From: a virus
Reading direction: 5' to 3' (one strand)
IMG/VR virus record: IMGVR_UViG_3300036766_000088
Span: 1 to 33,562 of that record
DNA: 33,562 nt
The position numbers and the translations under genes were made by a program. Below, in pieces: positions 1 to 6,184 of this stretch. Within the stretch, counting starts at the first letter, position 1; every line of letters begins with the position of its first letter. The notes below the pieces were generated by a model, which saw only the letters and a program-made list of their open reading frames with translations, was not told the origin of the DNA and did no database searches.

Positions 1-288
1 TTGTGTGCTTCTTTGACCGTATCCTATGCTTAGAAGGCCAAATGTAATTAGCCCTGCGATTATTCCCGTAAGTAATACTGATGTATGAACCCATGCCACA
101 ACTAAGACAGGGATTCCCAAACGCCGCCAAATCTTTGTTCCCCATAATCCCATCCCTCCAAGTCTATAAAGTACCCCTGTAACCACCCCAAGCAACACCG
201 CCCACCATCCAATCGCCCAGAAGAACCCTAGACCGAGAATGAAGCCGAGGAACCATTCTTCCAATTGGTCTTTAAGCCATTGAATCAT
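1..288 (-). CDS. Membrane protein, partial (runs off left edge)
   Basis: The minus-strand frame is open for 96 codons from an ATG at 288 to the window edge, so the C-terminus is missing. The protein begins MIQWLKDQLEEWF. It then has a hydrophobic segment rich in Gly, Phe and Trp (about residues 15-40), a basic stretch with KIWRRLG, and a second hydrophobic segment (about 65-90). An AGGAG site lies 5-6 nt before the ATG. The start overlaps the stop of the preceding gene as ATGA, so translation is probably coupled. A small phage inner-membrane protein is likely. I do not recognise the family, and a lysis role is only a possibility. Confidence 0.6.
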   Translation of the reverse strand, partial: MIQWLKDQLEEWFLGFILGLGFFWAIGWWAVLLGVVTGVLYRLGGMGLWGTKIWRRLGIPVLVVAWVHTSVLLTGIIAGLITFGLLSIGYGQRSTQ

Positions 289-551
289 AGGACTCCTAGG
301 GAACCATGCCAATCACCAATCTCTTTCCTCAAACTCTCGATGAGTGACATAGTTTTATCTTTCACTTTCTCCAACGGGGCTTGAATACCTGTAAACCCAC
401 AAAACGCTTGACTTAGTTGACCCCATCCAGCAGTATTTGCGATAATAGATTGTTGAGCTAATTGACCGCCATACCACATATTCGCTGGAACTGTGCTATC
501 TAAATAAATCATATTTCCTGGTGTACAATTTGTATAATTTAAACTAGCCAC
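285..551 (-). CDS. Hypothetical phage protein, 88 aa
   Basis: The GTG start is chosen because AAAGGA lies six bases before it. The protein has no recognisable motif. The N-terminal half is uncharged and rich in Asn, Gln and Gly, and the C-terminal 35 residues are charged and probably helical. It overlaps the preceding coiled-coil gene by 8 bp and the following membrane protein by 4 bp, so the three probably form one translationally coupled set at the end of the leftward operon. Function unknown. Confidence 0.55.
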   Translation of the reverse strand: MASLNYTNCTPGNMIYLDSTVPANMWYGGQLAQQSIIANTAGWGQLSQAFCGFTGIQAPLEKVKDKTMSLIESLRKEIGDWHGSLGVL

Positions 552-909
552 GAGATTTCCTTTCGATTTCCATATTGACGTTGGGTAGACGCTTCATAAT
601 CTCAGCGTAAACAGCTTGAAGATTCTTCTGTTCCTCAATAAACCTACCAGTCAGGTCTTGCTGATATTTCTTAAGAAGTGTCATCTCCTTCTCAGCAAAC
701 TCCTTCTGCATAGCTACAACTTGCTTCTCAAGTTCTATAGCGTTCTTCTCTTCCTTCATCTTAACCAAGTGCTTAATCTCGGCTTCCTCAATGCGCTTCT
801 TGAGCTTCAAATCCTCAAGTTCATCCTTAAGACGCTTTCCCTCTGTTGCATAAGGCTCCGAAACCACTTCTTTAATAACCTTCCTTAACTTATCTAGTCC
901 TATCCACAT
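544..909 (-). CDS. Coiled-coil protein, 121 aa
   Basis: A clear AAGGAGGATAT site stands in front of the ATG. Nearly the whole protein (about residues 20-105) is rich in Lys, Glu and Leu with heptad-like spacing and almost no Gly or Pro until the end, as expected for a long coiled coil. No enzymatic motif is visible. It follows a mini zinc protein and precedes two small genes in the leftward operon. It could be a scaffold or partner protein in replication or host takeover. The function is not known. Confidence 0.6.
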   Translation of the reverse strand: MWIGLDKLRKVIKEVVSEPYATEGKRLKDELEDLKLKKRIEEAEIKHLVKMKEEKNAIELEKQVVAMQKEFAEKEMTLLKKYQQDLTGRFIEEQKNLQAVYAEIMKRLPNVNMEIERKSRG

Positions 910-921
910 ATATCCTCCTTG

Positions 922-1062
922 TTAACCTTTATAAACCGTCCCATCTGTCTCATCAGTGAACCCCTCATCTACTTTGTTAACCACAGTCCTTAGTGGCTCA
1001 TTCTTTAAGGGGCAATCCTTCAAATGCTCTCTTGCTTGGCTACACCAACGGCATTGACTCAT
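922..1062 (-). CDS. Mini zinc-ribbon-like protein, 46 aa
   Basis: This short ORF reads M-S-Q-C-R-W-C near its start, with a third Cys at residue 17, so a small metal-binding knuckle is likely. GGAGGAGCT precedes the ATG. The start overlaps the stop of the NinG-like gene as ATGA. The tail is acidic and probably disordered. It sits among several similarly small Cys-rich genes of the early arm. Function unknown. Confidence 0.5.
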   Translation of the reverse strand: MSQCRWCSQAREHLKDCPLKNEPLRTVVNKVDEGFTDETDGTVYKG

Positions 1063-1469
1063 AGCTCCTCCAGAATCTGTTCATAGCGTGGTATTAAAGA
1101 TTCGTAGTATGTATAGGCTTCTTTTGATGAAACATCGAATCTCCTTTCACGAAAAATTTGGTCTACATATTCCTGACCTTCTCTTATAATCATTTTTCGC
1201 ATAAACTCTGCCCCGTTTCCACCAAGGTCGTAGTTACACCTCATACACTGTGGTCTAAGAACTCTTAAATCGTATTTAAGGTAAGGGTCTAAGATTGCCT
1301 TCGGGATAAAATGACCAGTTTGCCAATTCGAACCAACTAGGTTTTTCTGAGTACAGGTGTAACATTCATTACCGTATTTTTTTCTGGTGATTTCCTTACA
1401 GAGCTTCCAGATTTTATTCTGTAAAGTCTTTGGGGACTTTTTTTTAAAACGGCGTTTGGGTGTCTTCAC
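1059..1469 (-). CDS. ninG: NinG/Rap-like recombination protein
   Basis: The 136-residue protein has the layout of the lambdoid NinG (Rap) family, which processes recombination intermediates such as Holliday junctions. It has a very basic N-terminus (residues 1-31), a CxxC pair (C36, C39), the motif QTGHFIPKA with H53, then PQCMRCN (C75, C78) followed by GGNGAEF. Spacing and order match the family's zinc-containing HNH-like core. The start is a GTG after GAGGAAG, and the gene overlaps its upstream neighbour by 26 bp. It is encoded with a RecB-type nuclease upstream, which supports a recombination role. Family membership is recognised by motif only. A generic HNH nuclease is the alternative. 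Confidence 0.7.
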   Translation of the reverse strand: MKTPKRRFKKKSPKTLQNKIWKLCKEITRKKYGNECYTCTQKNLVGSNWQTGHFIPKAILDPYLKYDLRVLRPQCMRCNYDLGGNGAEFMRKMIIREGQEYVDQIFRERRFDVSSKEAYTYYESLIPRYEQILEEL

Positions 1470-1869
1470 TTACTTCCTCTTGTTGTAATGGTGGAAAGTT
1501 CTCTTTCAGGATTGCTAGGATTTGGTCTATTTTGCGTTCAATCCCGACACCTACAATGCCTGTTTTAGTGGCATTTTGAGGCTGTGGTTGCGTTTGTTGA
1601 GCCGAACCCTTAGTGGTTAGCTTGTACTTCCCGTCCGGTGTCATACAGCCGTTTAAACACTCATTCGCTACCCACGGGCCTCTTGGACCTTTAGGAACGG
1701 TCCTTGGTGAAGTAGGTTTTCCACATCCACTACATAATATAGCCATTAATTCCTCCTTATGTTTTTTACAGACCTTAAACTCTTGTAATATCCAACTCGC
1801 TTCACATTCAACAGAGTTCTCATCGGGATTTTTCTCATTCCAGCAACAGGCACAGTTTTTAATGGACAC
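1444..1869 (-). CDS. Cys-rich zinc-binding protein, 141 aa (or 100 aa from an internal start)
   Basis: Two Cys clusters are visible: C-A-C-C with a later C-K-K-H in residues 6-37, and CSGCGKP with a later CxxxC in residues 46-75. A Gln/Pro-rich linker and a helical C-terminus follow. The long form uses a GTG at 1869 that lies in the edge of the hexamer-repeat cassette and has no Shine-Dalgarno site. An ATG at 1746 in the same frame is preceded by AAGGAGG at ideal spacing and would give a 100-residue protein starting with the second cluster. The upstream part still looks protein-like, so both forms are possible. Function unknown. Confidence 0.5.
   Translation of the reverse strand: MSIKNCACCWNEKNPDENSVECEASWILQEFKVCKKHKEELMAILCSGCGKPTSPRTVPKGPRGPWVANECLNGCMTPDGKYKLTTKGSAQQTQPQPQNATKTGIVGVGIERKIDQILAILKENFPPLQQEEVSEDTQTPF
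1746..1757 (-). promoter_or_regulatory. Strong internal ribosome-binding site and ATG
   Basis: On the minus strand AAGGAGG is followed after six bases by ATG (1746-1744), the best initiation signal near this gene. It decides between a 141-residue and a 100-residue product, or allows both to be made from one frame. Confidence 0.55.
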
Positions 1870-2035
1870 ATTATACCGACCCCGACCTAGACCCCGACCC
1901 CGACCCCGACCACAACCACGACCCCGACCTCGACCACGACCACCACCTCGACCCCGACCCCGACCACGACCTCGACCTCGACCACGACCTCGACCCCGAC
2001 CCCGACCACGACCTCGACCCCGGCCTATACCATAA
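1862..2035 (+). other. Possible Arg-Pro repeat ORF, cassette 1 (57 aa)
   Basis: The frame starts at an ATG and reads MDTLY followed by Arg-Pro dipeptides, with single Gln and Pro replacements, ending in IP and a stop. There is no Shine-Dalgarno site, and all neighbouring genes run the other way. Most codon variation in the array (CCC/CCA/CCT and CGA/CGG/AGA) is silent only in this frame. That hints at coding, but slippage could also explain it. It is recorded as an ORF, not as a confident gene. Confidence 0.2.
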
Positions 2036-2054
2036 CTCGTACCCTGAAATTAGC

Positions 2055-2282
2055 ATGGACACATTATACCGACCCCGACCACGACCCCGACCCCGACCAC
2101 GACCTCGACCACGACCTCGACACCGACCCCGACCACGACCCCGGCCCCGACCCCGACCACGACCACCACCCCGACCTAGACACCGACCCCGACCTCGACC
2201 CCGACCACCACCCCGACCTAGACCCCGACCCCGACCTCGACCTCGACCCCGATCTAGACCCCGACCCCGGCCTATACCATAA
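2055..2282 (+). other. Possible Arg-Pro repeat ORF, cassette 2 (75 aa)
   Basis: Same design as cassette 1: ATG, MDTLY, a longer Arg-Pro run with two His, several Pro and one Ser replacement, then IP and stop. It has no visible ribosome-binding site. The N- and C-terminal peptides are identical in the two cassettes although the arrays differ in length, as expected from duplication followed by repeat slippage. Confidence 0.2.
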
Positions 2283-2313
2283 CTCGTACCCTGAAATTAG
2301 CATGGTTCGCCTA

Positions 2314-2652
2314 TTATTTTTGTTCAGTCGGTAAAGCGTGTTTCCATGGAAAGAAATCGGTGACGCTATTGGTGTTTACGAAAGCAGAACCGCAAGGTTC
2401 GACTTCGTTTAGTTTTCCAGTTTTCAAAGCATCGGCAAACCTTCCAGAATCCGCAATCCAAGCGGCATCTTCGAGTTCTAAAATTGAGCCAATAACCTTC
2501 CTTACTTTTCCAGTCAGGTGATAGGTCAATGTTCGGAAAAAGAACTTCTTTCCAACCATATCTTGAAGGTTGTTTATTTCTGTATAACCATCACTTACCA
2601 GCTGGTCTTTCAACTTCTCAAAGCACTCATCACTTATTTGTATCTGTTTCAT
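2314..2652 (-). CDS. Conserved phage-type protein of unknown function, 112 aa
   Basis: The ATG is preceded by AGGAG. The centre of the protein reads YHLTGKV followed by LELEDAAWIADSGRF and ADALKTG, ending in a Glu-Val-Glu-Pro region. From memory this EDAAWIADxGRFADAL pattern recurs in small proteins of phages and mobile elements, but no biochemical function is known to me. One base separates it from the upstream gene, so the two are probably co-translated. It is the last gene before the hexamer-repeat cassettes. Confidence 0.6.
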   Translation of the reverse strand: MKQIQISDECFEKLKDQLVSDGYTEINNLQDMVGKKFFFRTLTYHLTGKVRKVIGSILELEDAAWIADSGRFADALKTGKLNEVEPCGSAFVNTNSVTDFFPWKHALPTEQK

Positions 2653-2653
2653 T

Positions 2654-2998
2654 TTATTCTCCTATTATGTTACGGGTTGCTTTTTCAAGTGAACTTAGAC
2701 TTCTTAGGGCTTCAAAACTTGCTCGCCACTTCTCATAAATTGCTTTTGCGATATTTTCCTGACGAATCATTTCGGCAGTTTCTTTGACGTATTGTTTGTA
2801 CCCAGGAGAGGATTTCGCAGCAAGCTCTTTGACGTTCATAGCCATGTCGGATTGAAGTGAAGCCATTTCCTGAGACATAACAGCGTACTTAAGCTCCTGA
2901 CTCTGCCATGAAAGAGCTTTTTTTTCTGCATAGTCCTTACCGGACTTTTCTATTTCCATGATAACTTTCCTAAATTTATCCTCGAAGTCTAAGTCCAT
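2654..2998 (-). CDS. Helical phage protein, 114 aa
   Basis: The protein is charged and almost wholly helical. It has the segment QSQELKYAVMSQEM and a C-terminus with KWRASFEALRSLSSLEKA. Similar small helical proteins with an Arg-Ser-Leu-x-x-Leu-Glu-Lys-like end are common next to phage recombination genes, which fits the nuclease and NinG-like neighbours. Its start overlaps the stop of the preceding gene by one base (TGATG). No catalytic residues are visible. Function unknown. Confidence 0.55.
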   Translation of the reverse strand: MDLDFEDKFRKVIMEIEKSGKDYAEKKALSWQSQELKYAVMSQEMASLQSDMAMNVKELAAKSSPGYKQYVKETAEMIRQENIAKAIYEKWRASFEALRSLSSLEKATRNIIGE

Positions 2999-3168
2999 CA
3001 GTCTTTTTCTTTCCCCATGTGGTTTATAATCATCATTCGTTGTCCTGGAGTCTTCTTTTCTTCGGAATCTATCATGGCTTTTACAATCTGGTAGTAAGTA
3101 CCGCCTTTTTTAGTGTGATACTCTAGCCAATCAGCGTAGGTCGTTCCTTCAAATAGTTTAAACTCCAT
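2998..3168 (-). CDS. Small hypothetical protein, 56 aa
   Basis: An ORF beginning MEFKLFEGTTYADW and ending MGKEKD lies exactly between the nuclease gene (11 bp overlap) and the following helical protein (stop TGA shares a base with the next ATG). Its placement and overlaps support it more than its weak ribosome-binding site does. It is soluble and charged, with no motif. Function unknown. Confidence 0.5.
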   Translation of the reverse strand: MEFKLFEGTTYADWLEYHTKKGGTYYQIVKAMIDSEEKKTPGQRMMIINHMGKEKD

Positions 3169-3985
3169 AAACTTTTTTGAACTCCTTACGTTTATATAGA
3201 AACAACTCGAAATACTTGTCTATATCACTCGATATAATCGGCTTGCTAAATCCCTGCTCGGTTTTGTCGTTAAGGGGAATTATAATCATCTGCTTGACTT
3301 CTTCTTTGCTGGCTTTGGCGTATGCGGACATTTGCATAAAGTTCTTTGTTTTTTCTTGGGTTCGCTTGATGTCAAAGATTGAAGGTATTCCAAGGTAGAG
3401 TCCGTAACCATCAGGCAGACCTGCGTACCGTTCTTTGTCATTAAAAACTTGTTCACCATTCTTTAGTTTCTCCATTGGGTACTTATTTAGGAACGCTAGG
3501 AAATCCCACCCATCTAGCGATAATTGAAGGCTTCCGGTCTTTAGGATGAACAAATCGGCGGTAGTTCCTTCAATATCTTTTGGGTTTTTCCACTGTCCTG
3601 TAGTGATATACTCGGCTACCTGAGCGTGAATTATGTTTCCCTGGCTAGCGTATTGTTTTAGCTCGTCATCAGCTATCAGGAAATCCGAATCATAATTTAG
3701 GATACTGGTTACGCTTGGGTACTCTTGACCGTCTTTTAGATAGAATCTAAAGTCCTTTCGGTCATTTTTAATCTTTACAATTTTTTCCTGTTCGGCTACA
3801 TTGTCGAACTTGTCTCTACATATTCGGTAAAGTTCTTCTTGCATGACTTCTACTGCTAACGTGACTTCTTCTTTGGTATCCACTTCAAACTCCACCTCGG
3901 CATTGAAGCTAGGACGGGAATTTTGGAACGAGCCTGTAGGTATAACACCTTGAAAGCCACTAGATACCTTAATCTTGTGTTTCAT
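3158..3985 (-). CDS. PD-(D/E)XK nuclease, RecB/Cas4-like
   Basis: The 275-residue protein contains the ordered motifs of a RecB-family exonuclease core: GNIIH (H120), GLPDG (D192), FDIK (D205 and K207) and QMSAY (Q218). These correspond to the His, Asp, (D/E)xK and Gln residues that bind metal and DNA in this family. Residues 1-75 form an N-terminal part with no motif that I recognise. The ATG follows AAGGAG with seven bases of spacing and overlaps the upstream gene. Together with the NinG-like gene it points to phage recombination or DNA end processing. There is no iron-sulfur Cys set of the Cas4 kind. Confidence 0.75.
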   Translation of the reverse strand: MKHKIKVSSGFQGVIPTGSFQNSRPSFNAEVEFEVDTKEEVTLAVEVMQEELYRICRDKFDNVAEQEKIVKIKNDRKDFRFYLKDGQEYPSVTSILNYDSDFLIADDELKQYASQGNIIHAQVAEYITTGQWKNPKDIEGTTADLFILKTGSLQLSLDGWDFLAFLNKYPMEKLKNGEQVFNDKERYAGLPDGYGLYLGIPSIFDIKRTQEKTKNFMQMSAYAKASKEEVKQMIIIPLNDKTEQGFSKPIISSDIDKYFELFLYKRKEFKKVYGV

Positions 3986-4178
3986 GTACCAACTCCTTCG
4001 CTTTAGATTTCATCAGACAAAACTCCGCATGAGACATACACTCCGCTTCCCATAACTTTGTAAACATAAATCCGTCACAGATACGTCTCGCCATAAAGAA
4101 GTGTTCGTGGCAAGTTTCGCAACGGAAATGCTTAAATACTTCCCACCTACCGAAGTTTAGGATTGTTCTTATTGTCAT
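3969..4178 (-). CDS. Small Cys/His-rich protein, 69 aa
   Basis: It contains CETCHEHF near residues 19-26 and three more Cys plus a His further on, so metal binding is likely. It overlaps the upstream zinc-finger gene by 32 bp and the downstream nuclease by 17 bp, a compact arrangement typical of this operon. The initiation region is only purine-rich (GAAGAG). No family recognised. Confidence 0.45.
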   Translation of the reverse strand: MTIRTILNFGRWEVFKHFRCETCHEHFFMARRICDGFMFTKLWEAECMSHAEFCLMKSKAKELVHETQD

Positions 4179-4329
4179 TTTTTTTCTTCTCTTCTTTTAG
4201 GTCAACAGACTTGTCCAAAATCCATCCCTTTGTCTTGCATTTATCCGAACAATAATCATGCCATTTAGTGTTCTTTACGAACTTAATCCCACAGAATTTA
4301 CACCTATCAACATTTGAGAGACTTCCCAT
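4147..4329 (-). CDS. Zinc-finger protein, 60 aa
   Basis: A single finger is clear: CKFCGIKF, then YCSDKCK, giving C10, C13, C27 and C31 with aromatic and basic residues between, as in FCS-type treble-clef fingers. The tail after residue 40 is Lys- and Asn-rich and probably disordered. It is the first gene after a strong promoter, so it should be well expressed. It may bind nucleic acid, but its role is unknown. Confidence 0.6.
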   Translation of the reverse strand: MGSLSNVDRCKFCGIKFVKNTKWHDYCSDKCKTKGWILDKSVDLKEEKKKNDNKNNPKLR

Positions 4330-4374
4330 ATATCCTATTTAGCTCCTTCCTACCAGTAAACTTAAGATAACGTA

Positions 4375-4403
4375 AGTATACGGATACTATAAAAGGAAGT
4401 CAA
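4375..4403 (-). promoter_or_regulatory. Sigma70-type promoter with palindrome over the -10
   Basis: On the minus strand TTGACT (4403-4398) and TATACT (4380-4375) are separated by exactly 17 bp, one mismatch each from consensus. The -10 lies in the imperfect palindrome AGTATCCGTATACT (4375-4388), a possible operator. The -35 overlaps the stop codon of the preceding gene. It would drive the operon of zinc-finger, nuclease and recombination genes. Confidence 0.75.
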
Positions 4404-4798
4404 GAGAAATCTTTTCCCTCAAACTCCCGAATCTTTTCGTTGTATTTAGATTTTGCTACGAAATCACTTTCTGGGATACAGGCTAAAAACTTCCTGAGAT
4501 TTGAAACTACTGATTTGTTTTCGTTCTTTATCAGGAATTTATTATCAAGGTATTCTTTAATATCAGACATTAACCAGAAACTATTCGGCACTTCTTTCTT
4601 TTCATATATGTCCATCGAAGCATAATTACGGTATCTATCCGGTGGAGTAGGATAAGGCTTTGGGTAAATTTCCGAAAAGCACTCTAAGTACCAGTAGGCA
4701 CATTCCGTGTCCAATTCAGTCATAGTAATTTCACGATTGGCATATTGAGTCGAAAGCTGTTTCATCTTCTCGTTTGGAAACTCCATTATCTGTGTCAT
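4400..4798 (-). CDS. Hypothetical protein, 132 aa
   Basis: It directly follows the replication initiator with an ATGA overlap, so it is probably translated together with it. The protein is soluble, with an acidic helical N-terminus, a Pro-rich centre (YPKPYPTPPDRYR) and a Lys-rich C-terminal half. The position after the initiator is where many phages place a helicase loader or a similar partner, but no P-loop or DnaC motif is present. Function unknown. Confidence 0.5.
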   Translation of the reverse strand: MTQIMEFPNEKMKQLSTQYANREITMTELDTECAYWYLECFSEIYPKPYPTPPDRYRNYASMDIYEKKEVPNSFWLMSDIKEYLDNKFLIKNENKSVVSNLRKFLACIPESDFVAKSKYNEKIREFEGKDFS

Positions 4799-5472
4799 TT
4801 TTTCATCAGCTCCGCTATTTTGTTTTGTGTTTCATTTACTGGGTTTGAAATCGGGGATATAATCCAATCTCGCCAGTTATTAAACCAAGTCGATCCATTT
4901 TTAATATAACCTTTTTTAACTCTATCGCTGGCTAGGTAATTTTTTAGGGCCAGCTGGATATCGTCACGGTCTTTGTCGCTAGTGACCGACTTTAGAAAAT
5001 GAACAACAGCTGACTTTTTGCCGTCTTTACTAGGATACTTACTCCATAAAAAATCAAACAACTCAAGATCACTTGTATTATCTTTACTTAACTTATCTTC
5101 TATTATATTAGGGTCGAGGCTTCGTCGAACACTCGTCGAACACTCGTCGAGTTGAGGCGGTGTTGGTAGTTTGCTAGGAGTTGGTCTGTCTATCCTCTGA
5201 TATTTATTAAAGTTACGAATATATCCATATTGCAAATATTCATGTTCATACCACAAAACCTTACTTCCAATATCCATTTTAATTTCTTCAAAATCTATCT
5301 TTTCGTCATAAGGGAATATTTGAGCCTTTAGGAGCGATAGATTTGCTTTGAACCTACCGCTATCATCAGCAAAATTCCATAAACCGATGTAAAATAATCT
5401 GGAAGCAAATCCCCAATTCCCAATAGCCTCATCAGTCCAAAATTCAGGGTCTATCATTCTTTTTCTTGGCAT
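4795..5472 (-). CDS. Phage replication initiator (replisome organizer)
   Basis: The N-terminal domain (residues 6-95) has the pattern RMIDPEFWTDEAIG, then RLFYIGLWNFADDSGRF and KAQIFPYD, well known in phage replication proteins with a winged-helix origin-binding role. A linker (about 96-135) follows. The C-terminal domain has FLWSKYPSKDGKKSA and GSTWFNNWRDW, typical of helicase-loading ends. The ATG at 5472 is chosen because AAAGG stands six bases upstream. A GTG at 5502 in frame has no such site. The linker region of the gene contains an 11-bp periodic block that may be the origin. A strong promoter and a structured leader lie upstream. Confidence 0.75.
   Translation of the reverse strand: MPRKRMIDPEFWTDEAIGNWGFASRLFYIGLWNFADDSGRFKANLSLLKAQIFPYDEKIDFEEIKMDIGSKVLWYEHEYLQYGYIRNFNKYQRIDRPTPSKLPTPPQLDECSTSVRRSLDPNIIEDKLSKDNTSDLELFDFLWSKYPSKDGKKSAVVHFLKSVTSDKDRDDIQLALKNYLASDRVKKGYIKNGSTWFNNWRDWIISPISNPVNETQNKIAELMKK
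5060..5155. repeat. Iteron-like 11-bp repeats beside an AT-rich tract (candidate origin)
   Basis: GTCGA occurs at 5113, 5124, 5135 and 5146, each exactly 11 bp apart. The middle two units are identical (GTCGAACACTC). About 50 bp of strongly AT-rich sequence (5062-5110) lies directly beside them. Because 11 is not a multiple of three, the periodicity cannot come from a peptide repeat. The arrangement, iterons inside the linker of the initiator gene with an AT-rich flank, is like the lambda origin within gene O. Confidence 0.55.
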
Positions 5473-5502
5473 AATTACCTTTCGTAAATAAAATTGCCCC
5501 AC

Positions 5503-5646
5503 CTGCTGACCGATCAGAGTCTGACCTACTTTGTAGGTGTGTGGGTTTCACAGGCAGATGGGGGTAAAACTTCCTAATGGGATTTTTTATTTCAGGCATG
5601 AAAATACCCACATCTTTTTTCTGATCGGATTTTTATTCATGCGAGA
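5503..5646 (-). promoter_or_regulatory. Structured 5-prime leader of the initiator mRNA
   Basis: Between the promoter at 5647 and the initiator ATG lie about 170 transcribed bases without a convincing gene. Two 9-base arms, 5620-5628 and 5510-5518 (CCGATCAGA on one strand and its complement), can pair across about 100 bases. Inside is a tight 6-bp hairpin (5524-5538, ACCTAC-AAA-GTAGGT). Only short unsupported ORFs are present (17 and about 54 codons). Confidence 0.45.
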
Positions 5647-5675
5647 ATTCTACGCCTAAAAACTTTTCATGTCAA
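5647..5675 (-). promoter_or_regulatory. Near-consensus sigma70 promoter
   Basis: On the minus strand a perfect TTGACA (5675-5670) and TAGAAT (5652-5647) are separated by 17 bp. This is the closest match to consensus in the window and reads toward the replication initiator. It lies just after the stop codon of the preceding small gene. Confidence 0.8.
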
Positions 5676-5677
5676 GC

Positions 5678-5863
5678 TTATTCGTTTTTCCCTTTAAACA
5701 TTCCCATCTTACTTTGGAATTTGCTATCACCTCTAACACGGGGGGCTTTATCTTTCTTTGGAATTTCCGTAAGCGATTTGTGCTTATCACACCGTCCTCC
5801 TCCGGTGTATTTCATACATAAGCCTAAATTTACTCTTCGGAAATCGCAAAAGTTATTTGTCAT
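5678..5863 (-). CDS. Small Cys-containing protein, 61 aa
   Basis: C6, C16 and the group C-D-K-H (C25, H28) could form a zinc site. The C-terminal half is Lys- and Arg-rich. A GGAAGGG stretch precedes the ATG, and the gene overlaps the upstream one by 11 bp. It is the last gene before the strong replication promoter. Function unknown. Confidence 0.5.
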   Translation of the reverse strand: MTNNFCDFRRVNLGLCMKYTGGGRCDKHKSLTEIPKKDKAPRVRGDSKFQSKMGMFKGKNE

Positions 5864-6035
5864 TCAGCTTGCCCTTCCTTTTCAAATAACACTTCGAGTT
5901 ATACCTTGCCTGCCTAACCCTGCACTTCTCGCACAAGCCCTTCGCTGGCTCATTGCACCCCCCATTAAGACATAATCCCTTGAGAGCTTTGTTAATCCTA
6001 TACCTGACTATGTAGCAATACCCTGCCCGACTCAT
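5853..6035 (-). CDS. Zinc-ribbon protein, 60 aa
   Basis: It contains LCLNGGCNEP and GLCEKCR, a C-x4-C...C-x2-C ribbon, in a strongly basic protein (many Arg and Lys), suggesting nucleic-acid contact. GGAG stands seven bases before the ATG, and the start overlaps the previous stop. Such ribbons with Gly-Leu-Cys-x-x-Cys recur in phage mini proteins. No specific function is known. Confidence 0.55.
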   Translation of the reverse strand: MSRAGYCYIVRYRINKALKGLCLNGGCNEPAKGLCEKCRVRQARYNSKCYLKRKGKLNDK

Positions 6036-6184
6036 CTAGTTCTCCGCTCATGGGTATCAAGCACATAGTTTACCTGATTGAGTAACCCAATAGCCTTCTT
6101 AATCTGTTCTCTGGTGCTGTCAGGATGGTTTTCAATCCTATCTTTCAAATTACATATTAAAACGTATAAAGTGATGTTGTTCAT
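6032..6184 (-). CDS. Hypothetical protein, 50 aa
   Basis: A short ORF (MNNITLYVLICNLKDRI at the start, ending in HERRTR) lies exactly between two genes with ATGA overlaps at both ends. Helical and charged, with no motif. The tiling of overlaps is the main support. Function unknown. Confidence 0.45.
   Translation of the reverse strand: MNNITLYVLICNLKDRIENHPDSTREQIKKAIGLLNQVNYVLDTHERRTR

Larger units (their letters stand above)
1862..2305. repeat. Two tandem cassettes of a CGACCN hexamer array
   Basis: The only stretch over 300 bases without a confident gene. Two cassettes (1862-2054 and 2055-2301) each start ATGGACACATTATACCG, continue with an uninterrupted CGACCN hexamer array, and end CGGCCTATACCATAACTCG plus a further 17 identical bases. 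The cassettes differ in length by 54 bp, which is exactly nine hexamers. N is C, A or T. The plus strand reads MDTLY-(Arg-Pro)n-IP-stop in both cassettes (57 and 75 residues). The minus strand reads MLISGYELWYRPG followed by Ser-alternating repeats. No terminator or promoter is evident inside. The array separates two leftward genes that otherwise look like one operon. Confidence 0.9.

Noticed and set aside
1613-1861. Plus-strand frame leading into the Arg-Pro repeats from 1613
   Set aside because: It is a shadow of the leftward zinc-binding gene; the repeat ORF has its own ATG at 1862.
1870-2290. CRISPR array
   Set aside because: The repeat unit is a 6-bp tandem hexamer without spacers of unique sequence.
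1871-2303. Minus-strand Ser/Gly/Arg/Trp repeat ORFs as confident genes
   Set aside because: The frame is open because of hexamer composition and its variants change amino acids freely; no ribosome-binding site is seen.
5540-5635. Short genes in the initiator leader (17 and about 54 codons)
   Set aside because: They have no convincing ribosome-binding site and no protein-like composition.
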